Notes: generated by a model from the letters alone, not told the origin. DNA of 33,340 nt from Coriobacteriia bacterium (GCA_016938395.1 JAFGUS010000186.1:1-33340), one strand, 5' to 3'. Positions 14,821 through 22,412 are shown, numbered from the stretch's first letter. Numbers and translations: made by a program.

Positions 14821-15471
14821 TCACGAACGATGCGCCGCCGCCTCCGCCACAGAGCGGCCGAGCGCCTCGGCATCCACCAGCGCGGGCGACCCGGACACCA
14901 GGTCGGCGGGCCCGTCCACACCCTCGGCCACAACGACCCCGAGCACATCGATGCCGAGCACGGCGAACACGCTGCGCGTGGTCGCCTCAGCGGTGGTGTA
15001 GCCGAAAGGATCGCCCCCGCTGCGCGCCAGAAGGATGCCGCCAGGCCGACGGAGCGGCGCCGGTTGACTGAGCGCGTGGGTGCGAGCCCAGTACGGCTGG
15101 ACCCGGTCGTAGAGGATCTTGAGTACGGCAGGCACGGTGGCGAAGAAGACCGGGCTCGAGACGATGATCGCGTCGGCCGAATCAAGCGCGTCGTAGTACG
15201 CCTGTCCGCCGTCACGTAGCACGCACTCACCGGTGAGTGAGCACGCGTTGCAGCCCTGACACGGGCGCATGCCGAGGTCCCCGGCCACGATTCGCCGCGT
15301 CTCGGCTCCCGCCGCCCTCGCGCCCGCAAGAGCAGCATCGAGGAGACGGTCGCTGTTCCCGAAGCGCCGCGGGCTACCCGCGATGCCGAGCACGAAGGGG
15401 CGCGCGACTCCCACGCTATCGCCGCCCTCGACCGGTCCCCCGGGGTCACCCGGTGATAGTGGGCCGCTCAC
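14821..15471 (-). CDS. Iron-sulfur flavoprotein / NADPH-dependent FMN reductase family
   Basis: A 216-residue flavodoxin-fold protein. The FMN phosphate loop is GIAGSPRRFGNSDRLL (about 29-44). A compact cysteine motif CX2CX2CX5C at Cys71, 74, 77 and 83 (CQGCNACSLTGEC) is the type used by archaeal and clostridial iron-sulfur flavoproteins to hold a [4Fe-4S] cluster. The segment SADAIIVSSPVFFATVPAVLKILYDR is the family's second flavin-contact region. It probably shuttles electrons between ferredoxin and small acceptors in the cytoplasm; the substrate is unknown. A GTG start at 15471 overlaps the tatD stop (GTGA). A second GTG at 15414 with GAGGG upstream also fits and removes a Pro/Gly-rich lead. 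The gene is an insertion relative to the Bacillus gene order. Confidence 0.87.
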   Translation of the reverse strand: MSGPLSPGDPGGPVEGGDSVGVARPFVLGIAGSPRRFGNSDRLLDAALAGARAAGAETRRIVAGDLGMRPCQGCNACSLTGECVLRDGGQAYYDALDSADAIIVSSPVFFATVPAVLKILYDRVQPYWARTHALSQPAPLRRPGGILLARSGGDPFGYTTAEATTRSVFAVLGIDVLGVVVAEGVDGPADLVSGSPALVDAEALGRSVAEAAAHRS

Positions 15472-16319
15472 CGCACGTGCTCCCGCCCGAACAGGTGCCG
15501 CGCGTTGGCGAGCGCGGCGGCAGCGACCTCGGCCTTGTTGACGCCCCTTGCTTCGGCGACCGCCGCCGCATTGAGCACCGCGAACGCCGGCTCGTTCCGC
15601 GTGCCCCGGTAGGGGTGCGGAGCCAGGAACGGGCAGTCGGTCTCTACCAGCAGGCGATCGAGCGGGACGATTCGTGCCGCCTCTCGCAGATCATCGGCCT
15701 TCTTGAAGGTCACCGGTCCGGCAAACGAGATGAAGCAACCGAGTTCGAGGAAGCGCTCGGCAAGCGCCGGACCTTCGGTGAAGCAGTGGATGACGCAGCC
15801 GGCCGGCGGGATGCCGACCTCCGAGAGCAGTGCGGCGCCCTCGCCATGCGCCTCGCGCAGGTGGATCTCCACCGGGAGGCCCACCTCGTGTGCGAGCTCC
15901 AGGTGACGGCGGAACCAGGCCCGCTGCACGTCGCGCGGCGAGTGGTCGTAGTGGAAGTCGAGTCCGAGTTCGCCGAATGCGCCCACGCGTGGGTCGGAGG
16001 CGAGCGCACGCAGTCGCGCGTAGAGGCTCTCGTCACCCTCCTTCGCGTTATGCGGGTGCCAGCCGACGATGAGTCGCACGTCCGGCGCGGCGAGGCCGTC
16101 GGAATCGAGCGTCGCGGCGGTCTGCTCGAGCCATCCGCTCAGGCCGTCGAGGGTGGTGTCGGGCTCCTCGGTCAGGTCCACCACCGTAGCAACGAGTGCG
16201 ATCCCCGCGCGCGCGGCGCGCACGAGCGCGGCGACCGGATCGTCGAGCATGTCGAGGTGTGCGTGGGCATCGACGCTCGGTGCGCCAAGATCCGGAAGCG
16301 GGGGCAGTGGCTCGATCAT
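15468..16319 (-). CDS. tatD: TatD family metal-dependent hydrolase
   Basis: A 283-residue TatD/YabD-type TIM-barrel hydrolase, a metal-dependent DNase family with 3'-5' exonuclease members. Metal ligands are visible: His-x-His in SVDAHAHLD, Glu in FGELGLDFHYD, His in VEIHLREAHGE, His in GCVIHCFTEG, and Asp in LVETDCPFLAP. The C-terminal RNEPAFAVLNAAAVAEARG is typical. I place the start at ATG 16319, 25 bases after the metG stop. No Shine-Dalgarno is adjacent; AGGAG at the metG stop is 28 bases away with a GGCGCC hairpin between. It overlaps the next gene by four bases. Confidence 0.94.
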   Translation of the reverse strand: MIEPLPPLPDLGAPSVDAHAHLDMLDDPVAALVRAARAGIALVATVVDLTEEPDTTLDGLSGWLEQTAATLDSDGLAAPDVRLIVGWHPHNAKEGDESLYARLRALASDPRVGAFGELGLDFHYDHSPRDVQRAWFRRHLELAHEVGLPVEIHLREAHGEGAALLSEVGIPPAGCVIHCFTEGPALAERFLELGCFISFAGPVTFKKADDLREAARIVPLDRLLVETDCPFLAPHPYRGTRNEPAFAVLNAAAVAEARGVNKAEVAAAALANARHLFGREHVR

Positions 16320-16344
16320 CGTCAGGCGGCGCCAGAGGCGCCTC

Positions 16345-17904
16345 TCACTCCTCGTCGTAGATTCGCGGGAAGAGCGCATCGCCCTTCGTGACGCGCGAGC
16401 CTTGCGGCAGACCGCCCCACTCGGCGGCAGCTGAGATGTCGGTCACCTCGGCGATCTCTCCAAGTCCCAGCCGACGCCAGATCTCAGCCGAAGTGGCGGG
16501 CATCACGGGTGCGGTGAAGAGCGCCGCGATGCGCACCGCCTCGAGCGCGTTGTAGAGAACTGCGGCCAGCCGCTCGGTGTCGCCTTCCTTGGCGAGCGTC
16601 CAGGGGGCGGCGTTCTCGATGTAGCGGTTGGCGTACTTGATGAGTTCCCAGGCGCTCTCGAGCGCGGCCGCGTAGTCGAGCCGCGACATGTGGTCCTCGT
16701 AGGTTTCGGGAAGCTTTCCGGCGATGGCCCGCATCGTGGCGTCCTCGTCCGTTTCGGCCGCCATGCCAGGCGCGGCCGGTGCAACGCCGTCGAGGTACTT
16801 CTCGGTCATGTTGAACAGCCGCGAACACAGGTTGCCCCAGTCGTTGGCCAGATCGCCGTTGTAGCGCTGGACCATCGCCTCCATCGAGATGGAGCCGTCC
16901 TGACCGAAGGCGACGTCGCGCAGGAAGTAGTAGCGATAGGCGTCTACGCCGAAGCGCTCCACGAGGCTCGCCGGCGTCTGCGCGTTGCCCTTTGACTTGC
17001 TCATCTTCTCGCCCTTGGTGAGCAGGAAGCCGTGGGCGAAGACCGTTGTGGGCGGCTCGATGCCGGCGGCCATGAGCATCGCCGGCCAGATCACGCAGTG
17101 GAAGCGGATGATGTCCTTGCCGACGAAGTGGTAGTCGGCGGGCCAGTAGCGCTCGAAGCGCGCGATGTCGGCCGGTTCCTCGCTTCCGTAGCCGAGCGCG
17201 GTGATGTAGTTCAAGAGCGCGTCGATCCACACGTAGGTGACGTGCCCCTCGGCGAAGGGGATCGGCACGCCCCACGAGAACGTGGTGCGCGAGATGGAGA
17301 GGTCCTTGAGGCCGCCGCGCACGAAGGAGAGGACCTCGTTGCGGCGCGTCTCGGGTTGAACGAAGTGCGGGTTGGCCTCGTAGTACGCAAGCAATCGGTC
17401 GCCGAACTCGGAAAGCTTGAAGAACCAGTTGTCCTCGGTGATGAACTGCACCTCGCGCCCGCACTGCGGACACACGCCGTCCTCGAGCTGCTCGGCGGTC
17501 CAGTACGTCTCGTCCGGCACGCAGTACCAGCCCTCGTAGTGGCCCTGGTACAGCCACCCCTCATCGTGGAGCTTCTGCCAGAAGGCTTGCACGCCCCGCT
17601 TGTGCCGAGGCTCGGTGGTGCGGATGAAGTCGTCGTTGGAGACATCGAGCATCGCCCACGCGTCGGTGAACTTCGGCGCGATTGCGTCCACCCACTCCTG
17701 CGGCGACATGCCGTGCTCCTCGGCCGCCTGAGCGATCTTCTGCCCGTGCTCGTCGAGTCCGGTGAGGAACAGCACGTCGTTGCCGGTCATCCGCCGATAC
17801 CGCGCGATGGCATCGGCGGCTACGGTCGTGTAGGCCGTGCCGAGATGCGGCTCGGCGTTCACGTAGTAGATGGGCGTCGTGACGTAGAAGGGCGACCTGG
17901 TCAC
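16345..17904 (-). CDS. metG: Methionyl-tRNA synthetase, short form
   Basis: A 519-residue class Ia synthetase that charges tRNA-Met. The HIGH-type motif reads HLGT in YVNAEPHLGTAYTTVAAD (the last His is Thr), and the KMSKS loop is intact in GEKMSKSKGN. The connective-peptide zinc knuckle includes CPQCGRE after an earlier single Cys. The catalytic LTGLDEHGQKI and WIDALLNY segments are present. The C-terminal EMAPII-like tRNA-binding domain found in roughly 650-residue forms is absent, so this is the monomeric short type. The GTG start at 17904 has GAGG about nine bases upstream. A promoter with TTGACA lies close by and leaves too short a leader for a T-box. It leads the tatD/flavoprotein genes. 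Confidence 0.96.
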   Translation of the reverse strand: MTRSPFYVTTPIYYVNAEPHLGTAYTTVAADAIARYRRMTGNDVLFLTGLDEHGQKIAQAAEEHGMSPQEWVDAIAPKFTDAWAMLDVSNDDFIRTTEPRHKRGVQAFWQKLHDEGWLYQGHYEGWYCVPDETYWTAEQLEDGVCPQCGREVQFITEDNWFFKLSEFGDRLLAYYEANPHFVQPETRRNEVLSFVRGGLKDLSISRTTFSWGVPIPFAEGHVTYVWIDALLNYITALGYGSEEPADIARFERYWPADYHFVGKDIIRFHCVIWPAMLMAAGIEPPTTVFAHGFLLTKGEKMSKSKGNAQTPASLVERFGVDAYRYYFLRDVAFGQDGSISMEAMVQRYNGDLANDWGNLCSRLFNMTEKYLDGVAPAAPGMAAETDEDATMRAIAGKLPETYEDHMSRLDYAAALESAWELIKYANRYIENAAPWTLAKEGDTERLAAVLYNALEAVRIAALFTAPVMPATSAEIWRRLGLGEIAEVTDISAAAEWGGLPQGSRVTKGDALFPRIYDEE

Positions 17905-17935
17905 CTGGTGTTACCTCGTCTCGGATGTGGGCATT

Positions 17936-17959
17936 TATGGAAGTGTACGGTCGTGTCAA
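17936..17959 (-). promoter_or_regulatory. Candidate promoter of metG
   Basis: Minus-strand TTGACA (17959-17954) is a perfect -35 hexamer. A weak A/T-rich -10 (CATAAATG region, 17939-17932) follows at 14-16 bases. Transcription would begin near 17928, giving a leader of about 25 bases. The good -35 and poor -10 suggest possible activation, but this is inference. Confidence 0.48.
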
Positions 17960-18016
17960 GCGGCCCTTCATGATAACGCACCGGCGCGCTCAGCCGCCCG
18001 ATAAGGAGCCTGGACA

Positions 18017-18259
18017 ATGAAGGACACCGGTATCGTGAGGCGTGTCGACGATCTGGGGCGCATCGTCATTCCGATGGAGCTGCGCCGCACGCTCGGCATC
18101 CACGTCAAGGACCCCATCTCGATCTCGGTGGACGGTGAGCGGATCATCTTGCAGCGCTACCGCGAGTCGTGCGCGATCTGTGGCAGCGAGGTCGACATCC
18201 GCACCGTGAAGGACCGGCCCGTCTGCGAGGCCTGCATCGCCGAGATCAAGCGACGGTAG
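18017..18259 (+). CDS. abrB: AbrB family transition-state regulator with C-terminal Cys pairs
   Basis: An 80-residue protein with an N-terminal swapped-hairpin AbrB/SpoVT DNA-binding domain (about 1-50: MKDTGIVRRVDDLGRIVIPMEL, RRTLGIHVKDPISISVDGE). A short C-terminal metal-binding tail has Cys52, Cys55, Cys70 and Cys73 (CAIC and CEAC), suggesting a zinc ribbon for oligomerisation, as in many clostridial homologues. AbrB-type regulators repress stationary-phase genes during growth. The start is clear: AAGGAG lies eight bases before the ATG. It is divergent from metG and convergent with rsmI across structured element B, exactly the orientation that Bacillus abrB has relative to its neighbours. 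Confidence 0.95.
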   Translation: MKDTGIVRRVDDLGRIVIPMELRRTLGIHVKDPISISVDGERIILQRYRESCAICGSEVDIRTVKDRPVCEACIAEIKRR

Positions 18260-18271
18260 GGGTCATCCGCA

Positions 18272-18391
18272 GGGTCACCGGCGTCCCGCGCTGCGTAGTC
18301 CTCGGCGGGGGCCCTCGGCGTCTCGCCCGCGACGCGGGCTCACCGCCTCCCCCGCCTGCGGAGTGACTCCGCGCATGGACACCGGAGACCC
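18272..18391. repeat. Structured intergenic element, copy B (85-bp core at 18289-18373)
   Basis: The core is 77/85 identical to copy A read in the opposite direction. It lies inside an imperfect inverted repeat: GGGTC (18272-18276) with GACCC (18387-18391), CCGG with CCGG, GTCC with GGAC, and GCGC with GCGC, interrupted by single mismatches. This outer stem has a different sequence from copy A's outer stem. Inside, GGCGGGGG pairs with CCCCCGCC, and the apical hairpin GCCCG/CGGGC carries a compensatory base-pair swap relative to copy A. It fills the gap between the abrB stop and the convergent rsmI stop, starting 30 bases after the abrB stop. Confidence 0.9.
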
Positions 18392-18401
18392 TACACGCAC
18401 C

Positions 18402-19235
18402 CTACTCCACTGAGACGCGGTAGACCTCGTTGCGGGGCAGGCCGAGTGTGGCCGCCACTTCGCGGACGGCGTCGCGGCGGGTCAGGCCGCGTTGCCCGGC
18501 GGCGCCAAGCCGCTCGCGCACGAGCTCCTCATCGATCGAGAGCTGCTCGGGCACCTCCGGCGGACCCACGAGGAGCACGACCTCGCCTTTGAGCTCGCGC
18601 AGCGCGAACCGCTCGGCGAGCTCTCCAATCTCGGCCCGCGCGACCTCCTCGTGCACCTTGGTGAGCTCACGCGCGAGCGCGGCACGCCTGCCCGGGAAGA
18701 CCTCGGCAAGCGTAGTGAGGGTGGCGGCGGTCCGGCCCGGCGACTCGTAGAAGATGAGGGTGGCGTCGAGATCGGCAAGGCGTGCCAGCGCACGGGTCCG
18801 CTCGCCCGGCTTGCGCGGCAGGAAGCCGCCGAAGTAGAAAGCATCGGTGGGCAGGCCGCTCGCCACGAGCGCCGTCACGATCGCCGACGCTCCGGGGAGC
18901 ACCTCTACGTGCACGCCGGCCTCCAGGCAGGCGTCAACGAGGTGCGCACCCGGGTCCGAGATGCCCGGCGTGCCCGCATCCGACACGAGTGCGATGCGCT
19001 CGCCCCGCTCGATGCGCTCCACAAGCTCAGGCGTCTTCGCCGCACGGTTGTGTTCGTGGTACGCCTCGAGCGGCGTGTGTATCTCGTAGCGCGCGAGCAG
19101 TTTGCGCGTGACGCGCGTGTCCTCTGCGGCGATGACATCGACGGTCCGCAGCGCGTCGAGGACCCGCAGCGTCACATCGCCCAGGTTGCCGATGGGCGTG
19201 GCACAGACAAGCAGGGTGCCGCTCGTGTCACTCAC
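18402..19235 (-). CDS. rsmI: 16S rRNA (cytidine1402-2'-O)-methyltransferase
   Basis: A 277-residue tetrapyrrole-methylase-fold enzyme that methylates the ribose of C1402 in the ribosomal P-site. Motifs are LLVCATPIGNLGDVTLRVLDAL (N-terminus), DVIAAEDTRVTRKLL, ALVSDAGTPGISDPGAHLV, the AdoMet-binding VLPGASAIVTALVASGLP, FYFGGFLPRK, and a later YESPGRTAATL and ALARELTKVHEEV. A C-terminal HTH-like tail ends AATLGLPRNEVYRVSVE. I place the start at a GTG at 19235, eight bases inside the end of the preceding membrane-protein gene, so it is probably coupled to it. In Bacillus rsmI (yabC) is also next to abrB. Confidence 0.96.
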   Translation of the reverse strand: MSDTSGTLLVCATPIGNLGDVTLRVLDALRTVDVIAAEDTRVTRKLLARYEIHTPLEAYHEHNRAAKTPELVERIERGERIALVSDAGTPGISDPGAHLVDACLEAGVHVEVLPGASAIVTALVASGLPTDAFYFGGFLPRKPGERTRALARLADLDATLIFYESPGRTAATLTTLAEVFPGRRAALARELTKVHEEVARAEIGELAERFALRELKGEVVLLVGPPEVPEQLSIDEELVRERLGAAGQRGLTRRDAVREVAATLGLPRNEVYRVSVE

Positions 19236-20181
19236 CGGGCATGATTGGCGGCGCCGGGGGCGCAAGGGCCGGAGCCGCAACAACGGGAACCGCCTCGTCC
19301 ACGCCGGTCATACGCCGGAAGAAGAGCGTCCACGACGTGGACATGAAGGTGGCGTAGATGGCGTTGGGCAACATCATCATAAGGATCAGCAGCACGAAGA
19401 CACCGGCCGCGATGACCCACTGTCCGGCGATGCCGAGAGCCGCTGCACCGACCGCGAACGGAACGATGAGCACCAGCAGCGCGATGCCGTACACCATGCC
19501 GGGGACGATCATCACCAGCCAGAAGACGAAGGCACCCTTCTTCTCCCACAGATCGTTCCAGCCAGTGCGGATAGCCTGGCCGAAGGTCTGTCCGTTGAGG
19601 ACACCGTGACGCAACGCGAGCTGGTAGACGATACCGAGGATGATACCGCCCGCGATCAGAAGCACGACCGACACGGGGAGGACGATGCACAGGCCGCCGA
19701 CCGCAAGCGGGATGCCCGACTCGCCGGTGAGAGCTGCACCGATACCGGTCGAGACCAGGATCGCGCCGAGGAACACGACGATGAGCACGATCGGTAGCGC
19801 CAGGACCAGCCCGATCATGAACGTGCGACCCCAGAGGCGGAACCCGGTACGCCACGCTGTGCCGAGTGAGGGGGTCCGGCCCTCGGCCGCCTCATTGGAG
19901 CCGTAGACGAGTCCGGCTTGCGCGGCGACCGACAGCACGAAGAAGACGATACCGATGATCACGACAACGACAGCAATGATGATGAGCAGAGCGACGTTCT
20001 CGCTCACCCACCGGGAGATCGAGTCACCTGCACCCGAGAAGTCCTCGCTGCCGGTCTGGTACCCGCTGTTGCCGCCGCCCGACCCGCTGCTGGCAGCACC
20101 GGCAAAGAGTCCGAGTACCCAGAGCATCTTGTAGCGCCATGTGATGTGCCACGCCTTCTTGAGTATCTCGAGGTAATCCAC
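19228..20181 (-). CDS. Polytopic membrane protein of unknown function
   Basis: A 317-residue protein with five or six predicted membrane segments: a segment near 15-35 (MLWVLGLFAGAA), VALLIIIAVVVVIIGIVFFVL, a segment around GLVLALPIVLIVVFLGAILV, GGLCIVLPVSVVLLIAGGIILGIV, and a pair from VFWLVMIVPGMVYGIALLVLIV to VFVLLILMMMLPNAIY. A Gly/Ser-rich extracytoplasmic loop (SSGSGGGNSGYQTGS) follows the first segment, and the tail is Pro/Ala-rich. The N-terminal YLEILKKAWHITWRYKMLWVLG resembles glycerophosphodiester-phosphodiesterase-type membrane domains, but I cannot name a family with certainty. The GTG at 20181 was chosen for AGGAG six bases upstream. It lies between the DUF362 gene and rsmI. Confidence 0.82.
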   Translation of the reverse strand: MDYLEILKKAWHITWRYKMLWVLGLFAGAASSGSGGGNSGYQTGSEDFSGAGDSISRWVSENVALLIIIAVVVVIIGIVFFVLSVAAQAGLVYGSNEAAEGRTPSLGTAWRTGFRLWGRTFMIGLVLALPIVLIVVFLGAILVSTGIGAALTGESGIPLAVGGLCIVLPVSVVLLIAGGIILGIVYQLALRHGVLNGQTFGQAIRTGWNDLWEKKGAFVFWLVMIVPGMVYGIALLVLIVPFAVGAAALGIAGQWVIAAGVFVLLILMMMLPNAIYATFMSTSWTLFFRRMTGVDEAVPVVAAPALAPPAPPIMPGE

Positions 20182-20228
20182 GATGTGCTCCTGTCGGGTG
20201 CTGGCGGCCCCTGCCACCAGCAAGTCGG

Positions 20229-21362
20229 CTAGTCGGCTACCACCAGGTCGTACTTCCTCGTGCCCAAGCCCATGTCCTCCGCGTACGCGATCGCGCGCGT
20301 ACCGTCGACGCCGGTGATCGCAGTGAACTTGTCCTCGCCCGCGGCCATGCCCTCGCCACGTGAGCCCGCCAGACCCGTGGCGCCAACGACGAGATCGTAG
20401 GCCGCCTGCTCGATGGCCACGATGTCGTTGGACGCGAGCACGCCGAGATCCGGAACGATGGGCGCGTCAGAGAAGCTCCAGCAGTCGCAGTCGGGCGTGA
20501 CCGTCGTGACGAACGACAGGTACAGGACCTTCCCGTCCTTGCCGGCAAGTACACCCGCCACGTGCTCCACGATCTTCTCCTGCAGCATGTCGGCATCGGT
20601 CTTCCACTGCGTCGCGATCGCGCCGTACGGGCACGCGGCCACGCACTCGCCACAGCCGTAACACAGTTCGTAGTCGATGACCGCGTAGCGCTCGGGACCG
20701 ATCTCGATCGCATGCATCGGACACCACGTGACGCAACGGTTGCAGGCCGTGCACATCTCGGGCGTCACCTCGGGACGGAAGTCGGCGTGCATGCGCTGCT
20801 TGGCCGAACGGCACCCGAGGCCCATGCCGACGTTCTTGAGCGCGCCGCCGAAGCCGGCGGCCTCGTGGCCCTTCACATGCGTGACGACCACCATCGCATC
20901 GGCGTGTACCGCTGCCGAGCCGATGCGAACGCTCTCGAAGTGCTTCCCGCTTACGGGCACGTCGATCGCCTCGCGTCCGTCCAGACCGTCGGCTATCACG
21001 AGCGGCGCGTCGATCGTGGCGAATGAGAACCCGTTGTGGACGGCACACGCCAGATGGTCGACCGCGTTCGCGCGCTCGCCCCGGTACAGCGTGTTCGCGT
21101 CGGTCAGGAACGGCTTGCCGCCGACTTCGCGTACGCGCCGGACCACCTCGCGCAGGTACACGGGGTGGACGAACCCCGTGTTGCCCTGCTCGCCGAAGTG
21201 CAGCTTCACGGCAACAAGGTCGCCTTCGGCAATGGCCTCGGAGAGCCCGGCCCGTGCAAGGAGCGCTCCCGCACGCGTGACCATGCTGCGCTTCATCTTC
21301 GACCGCATCGGGGCGTAGTAGACTGTCGCCCGACCGTCCCCCGCCGCCTCGCGCGCGCTCAT
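20229..21362 (-). CDS. DUF362 protein with two [4Fe-4S] ferredoxin clusters
   Basis: A 377-residue protein combining a DUF362 domain (about 12-200: LVAVKLHFGEQGNTGFVHP, FLTDANTLYRGERANAV, VVVTHVKGHEAAGFGGALKN) with a dicluster ferredoxin module. Cluster motifs are Cys204/207/210/214 (CTACNRCVTWCP) and Cys234/237/240/244 (CYGCGECVAACP). A C-terminal part continues the DUF362 fold. The family is widespread in anaerobes; its biochemical role is unresolved to my knowledge, though electron transfer is certain to be part of it. Its ATG overlaps the glucokinase stop (ATGA), indicating coupled translation with a sugar kinase, an association I cannot explain. A polytopic membrane protein follows after 47 bases. 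Confidence 0.92.
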   Translation of the reverse strand: MSAREAAGDGRATVYYAPMRSKMKRSMVTRAGALLARAGLSEAIAEGDLVAVKLHFGEQGNTGFVHPVYLREVVRRVREVGGKPFLTDANTLYRGERANAVDHLACAVHNGFSFATIDAPLVIADGLDGREAIDVPVSGKHFESVRIGSAAVHADAMVVVTHVKGHEAAGFGGALKNVGMGLGCRSAKQRMHADFRPEVTPEMCTACNRCVTWCPMHAIEIGPERYAVIDYELCYGCGECVAACPYGAIATQWKTDADMLQEKIVEHVAGVLAGKDGKVLYLSFVTTVTPDCDCWSFSDAPIVPDLGVLASNDIVAIEQAAYDLVVGATGLAGSRGEGMAAGEDKFTAITGVDGTRAIAYAEDMGLGTRKYDLVVAD

Positions 21363-22339
21363 CGGTGGAGCCCTTCGCGGGAATCGTGCTCGTCGAACGC
21401 GAGCGCGGCCGCACCGAGCACTCCGGCGTCGTTACCCAACTCGGCCTGAACCACACTGACATCGCGGCGACCCGCGAGCGCGTGTTCGTCGATGACCTCG
21501 GCGGCGCGCTCAACAAGGAAGTCGCACGACTCGCCGATGCCGCCACCAACGACGATGAGCCGCGGATTGAGCAGGTTCACGATGCCCACGAGGGCCTCAC
21601 CGAGCACTGTTCCCGCATCGAGCAGGATCTCGCGAGCCGCATCGTCCCCGGCGAGCGCCGCCTCGATCACGTGCTCGGCAGTGACGAGTTCGGCGTCCCC
21701 GCCCGCTCGCTGCCGGATCGCACGACCTTCATAGCCGGCAGCCGCGACCTCTCTGCCGCGCGCCGCAATCGCGCGCCTGCCCACGTAGGACTCGATGTGG
21801 CCGTTCCCCCCGCACGGGCAGGGCGGACCATCCAGCTGCACGACCATGTGTCCGATCTCGGCGGCCAGGCCGCGCGAGCCGCGGTACGGCTCGCCGTTGA
21901 AGAACAGTGCGCCACCCACGCCGGTGCCGAGGGTGATCATCACGAAGTCCCGCACCCGCTTGGCCGCGCCGTACCGGCTCTCACCGATGCCGGCGCAGTT
22001 GCCGTCGTTGTCGATGACCGCCGTGTGGCGCACCCGCGACATGACGAGCGACCGCATATCAACACCGGCGAGGGGCAGGTTGGTGCAGAACTCCACGGTC
22101 TGTTTGAGGAAGTCGATCTGGGCGGGCAGGCCGATGCCGATGCCTGCGATCTCAGAGGGGTGCACGCCGGATGCCACGTCTTCGATCAGCTCGATGATCG
22201 CGTCGACGATAGCGAACGGCCCCGCTTCGGCGGGAGTGAGCGTCCTCACCTCTTTGAGCATGCGACCCTTGCGCTCAACAAGCCCGGCGGCGATGCGTGT
22301 GCCGCCGACGTCCACCCCTATCGCATAGGTCGTACGCAT
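21359..22339 (-). CDS. ROK family glucokinase
   Basis: A 326-residue ROK sugar kinase. The ATP phosphate-1 motif is IGVDVGGTRIAAGLV (7-21); catalytic Asp lies in TAVIDNDGNCAGIGE; LGTGVGGALFFNGE is the phosphate-2 region. The zinc-site motif is GHMVVQ followed by CPCGGNGHIESYVG, in which the third canonical cysteine (CxCGxxGCxE) is His; Cys, Cys and two His could still bind zinc. Members phosphorylate glucose, with the bacterial glucokinase subgroup as best match by motif. The ATG at 22339 has GGAGG close upstream. It overlaps the DUF362 gene, so the two are coupled, and the operon probably continues to rsmI. Confidence 0.92.
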   Translation of the reverse strand: MRTTYAIGVDVGGTRIAAGLVERKGRMLKEVRTLTPAEAGPFAIVDAIIELIEDVASGVHPSEIAGIGIGLPAQIDFLKQTVEFCTNLPLAGVDMRSLVMSRVRHTAVIDNDGNCAGIGESRYGAAKRVRDFVMITLGTGVGGALFFNGEPYRGSRGLAAEIGHMVVQLDGPPCPCGGNGHIESYVGRRAIAARGREVAAAGYEGRAIRQRAGGDAELVTAEHVIEAALAGDDAAREILLDAGTVLGEALVGIVNLLNPRLIVVGGGIGESCDFLVERAAEVIDEHALAGRRDVSVVQAELGNDAGVLGAAALAFDEHDSREGLHR

Positions 22340-22384
22340 GGGTCCTCCCACCCGGCCCTTTCGCGGAGTGCGGGCCGCACCTCG

Positions 22385-22393
22385 ATGATAGCA
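22385..22393 (-). promoter_or_regulatory. Extended -10 candidate upstream of ROK kinase
   Basis: Minus-strand TGCTATCAT (22393-22385) combines a TGn extension with TATCAT (5 of 6). It would give a leader of about 40 bases ahead of the kinase, separating it from the IrrE-like gene. No good -35 is visible. Confidence 0.37.
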
Positions 22394-22412
22394 GTCCCCG
22401 CCGACGCCCCGG

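Noticed and set aside
16345..17904. HLGT in place of HIGH as a sign of an inactive MetRS
   Set aside because: Thr or Ser at the fourth position occurs in other bacterial MetRS as far as I recall, and KMSKS and the remaining catalytic residues are intact.
17905..18016. T-box or SAM riboswitch ahead of metG
   Set aside because: The predicted leader is only about 25 bases, and no T-box sequence or specifier stem is visible.
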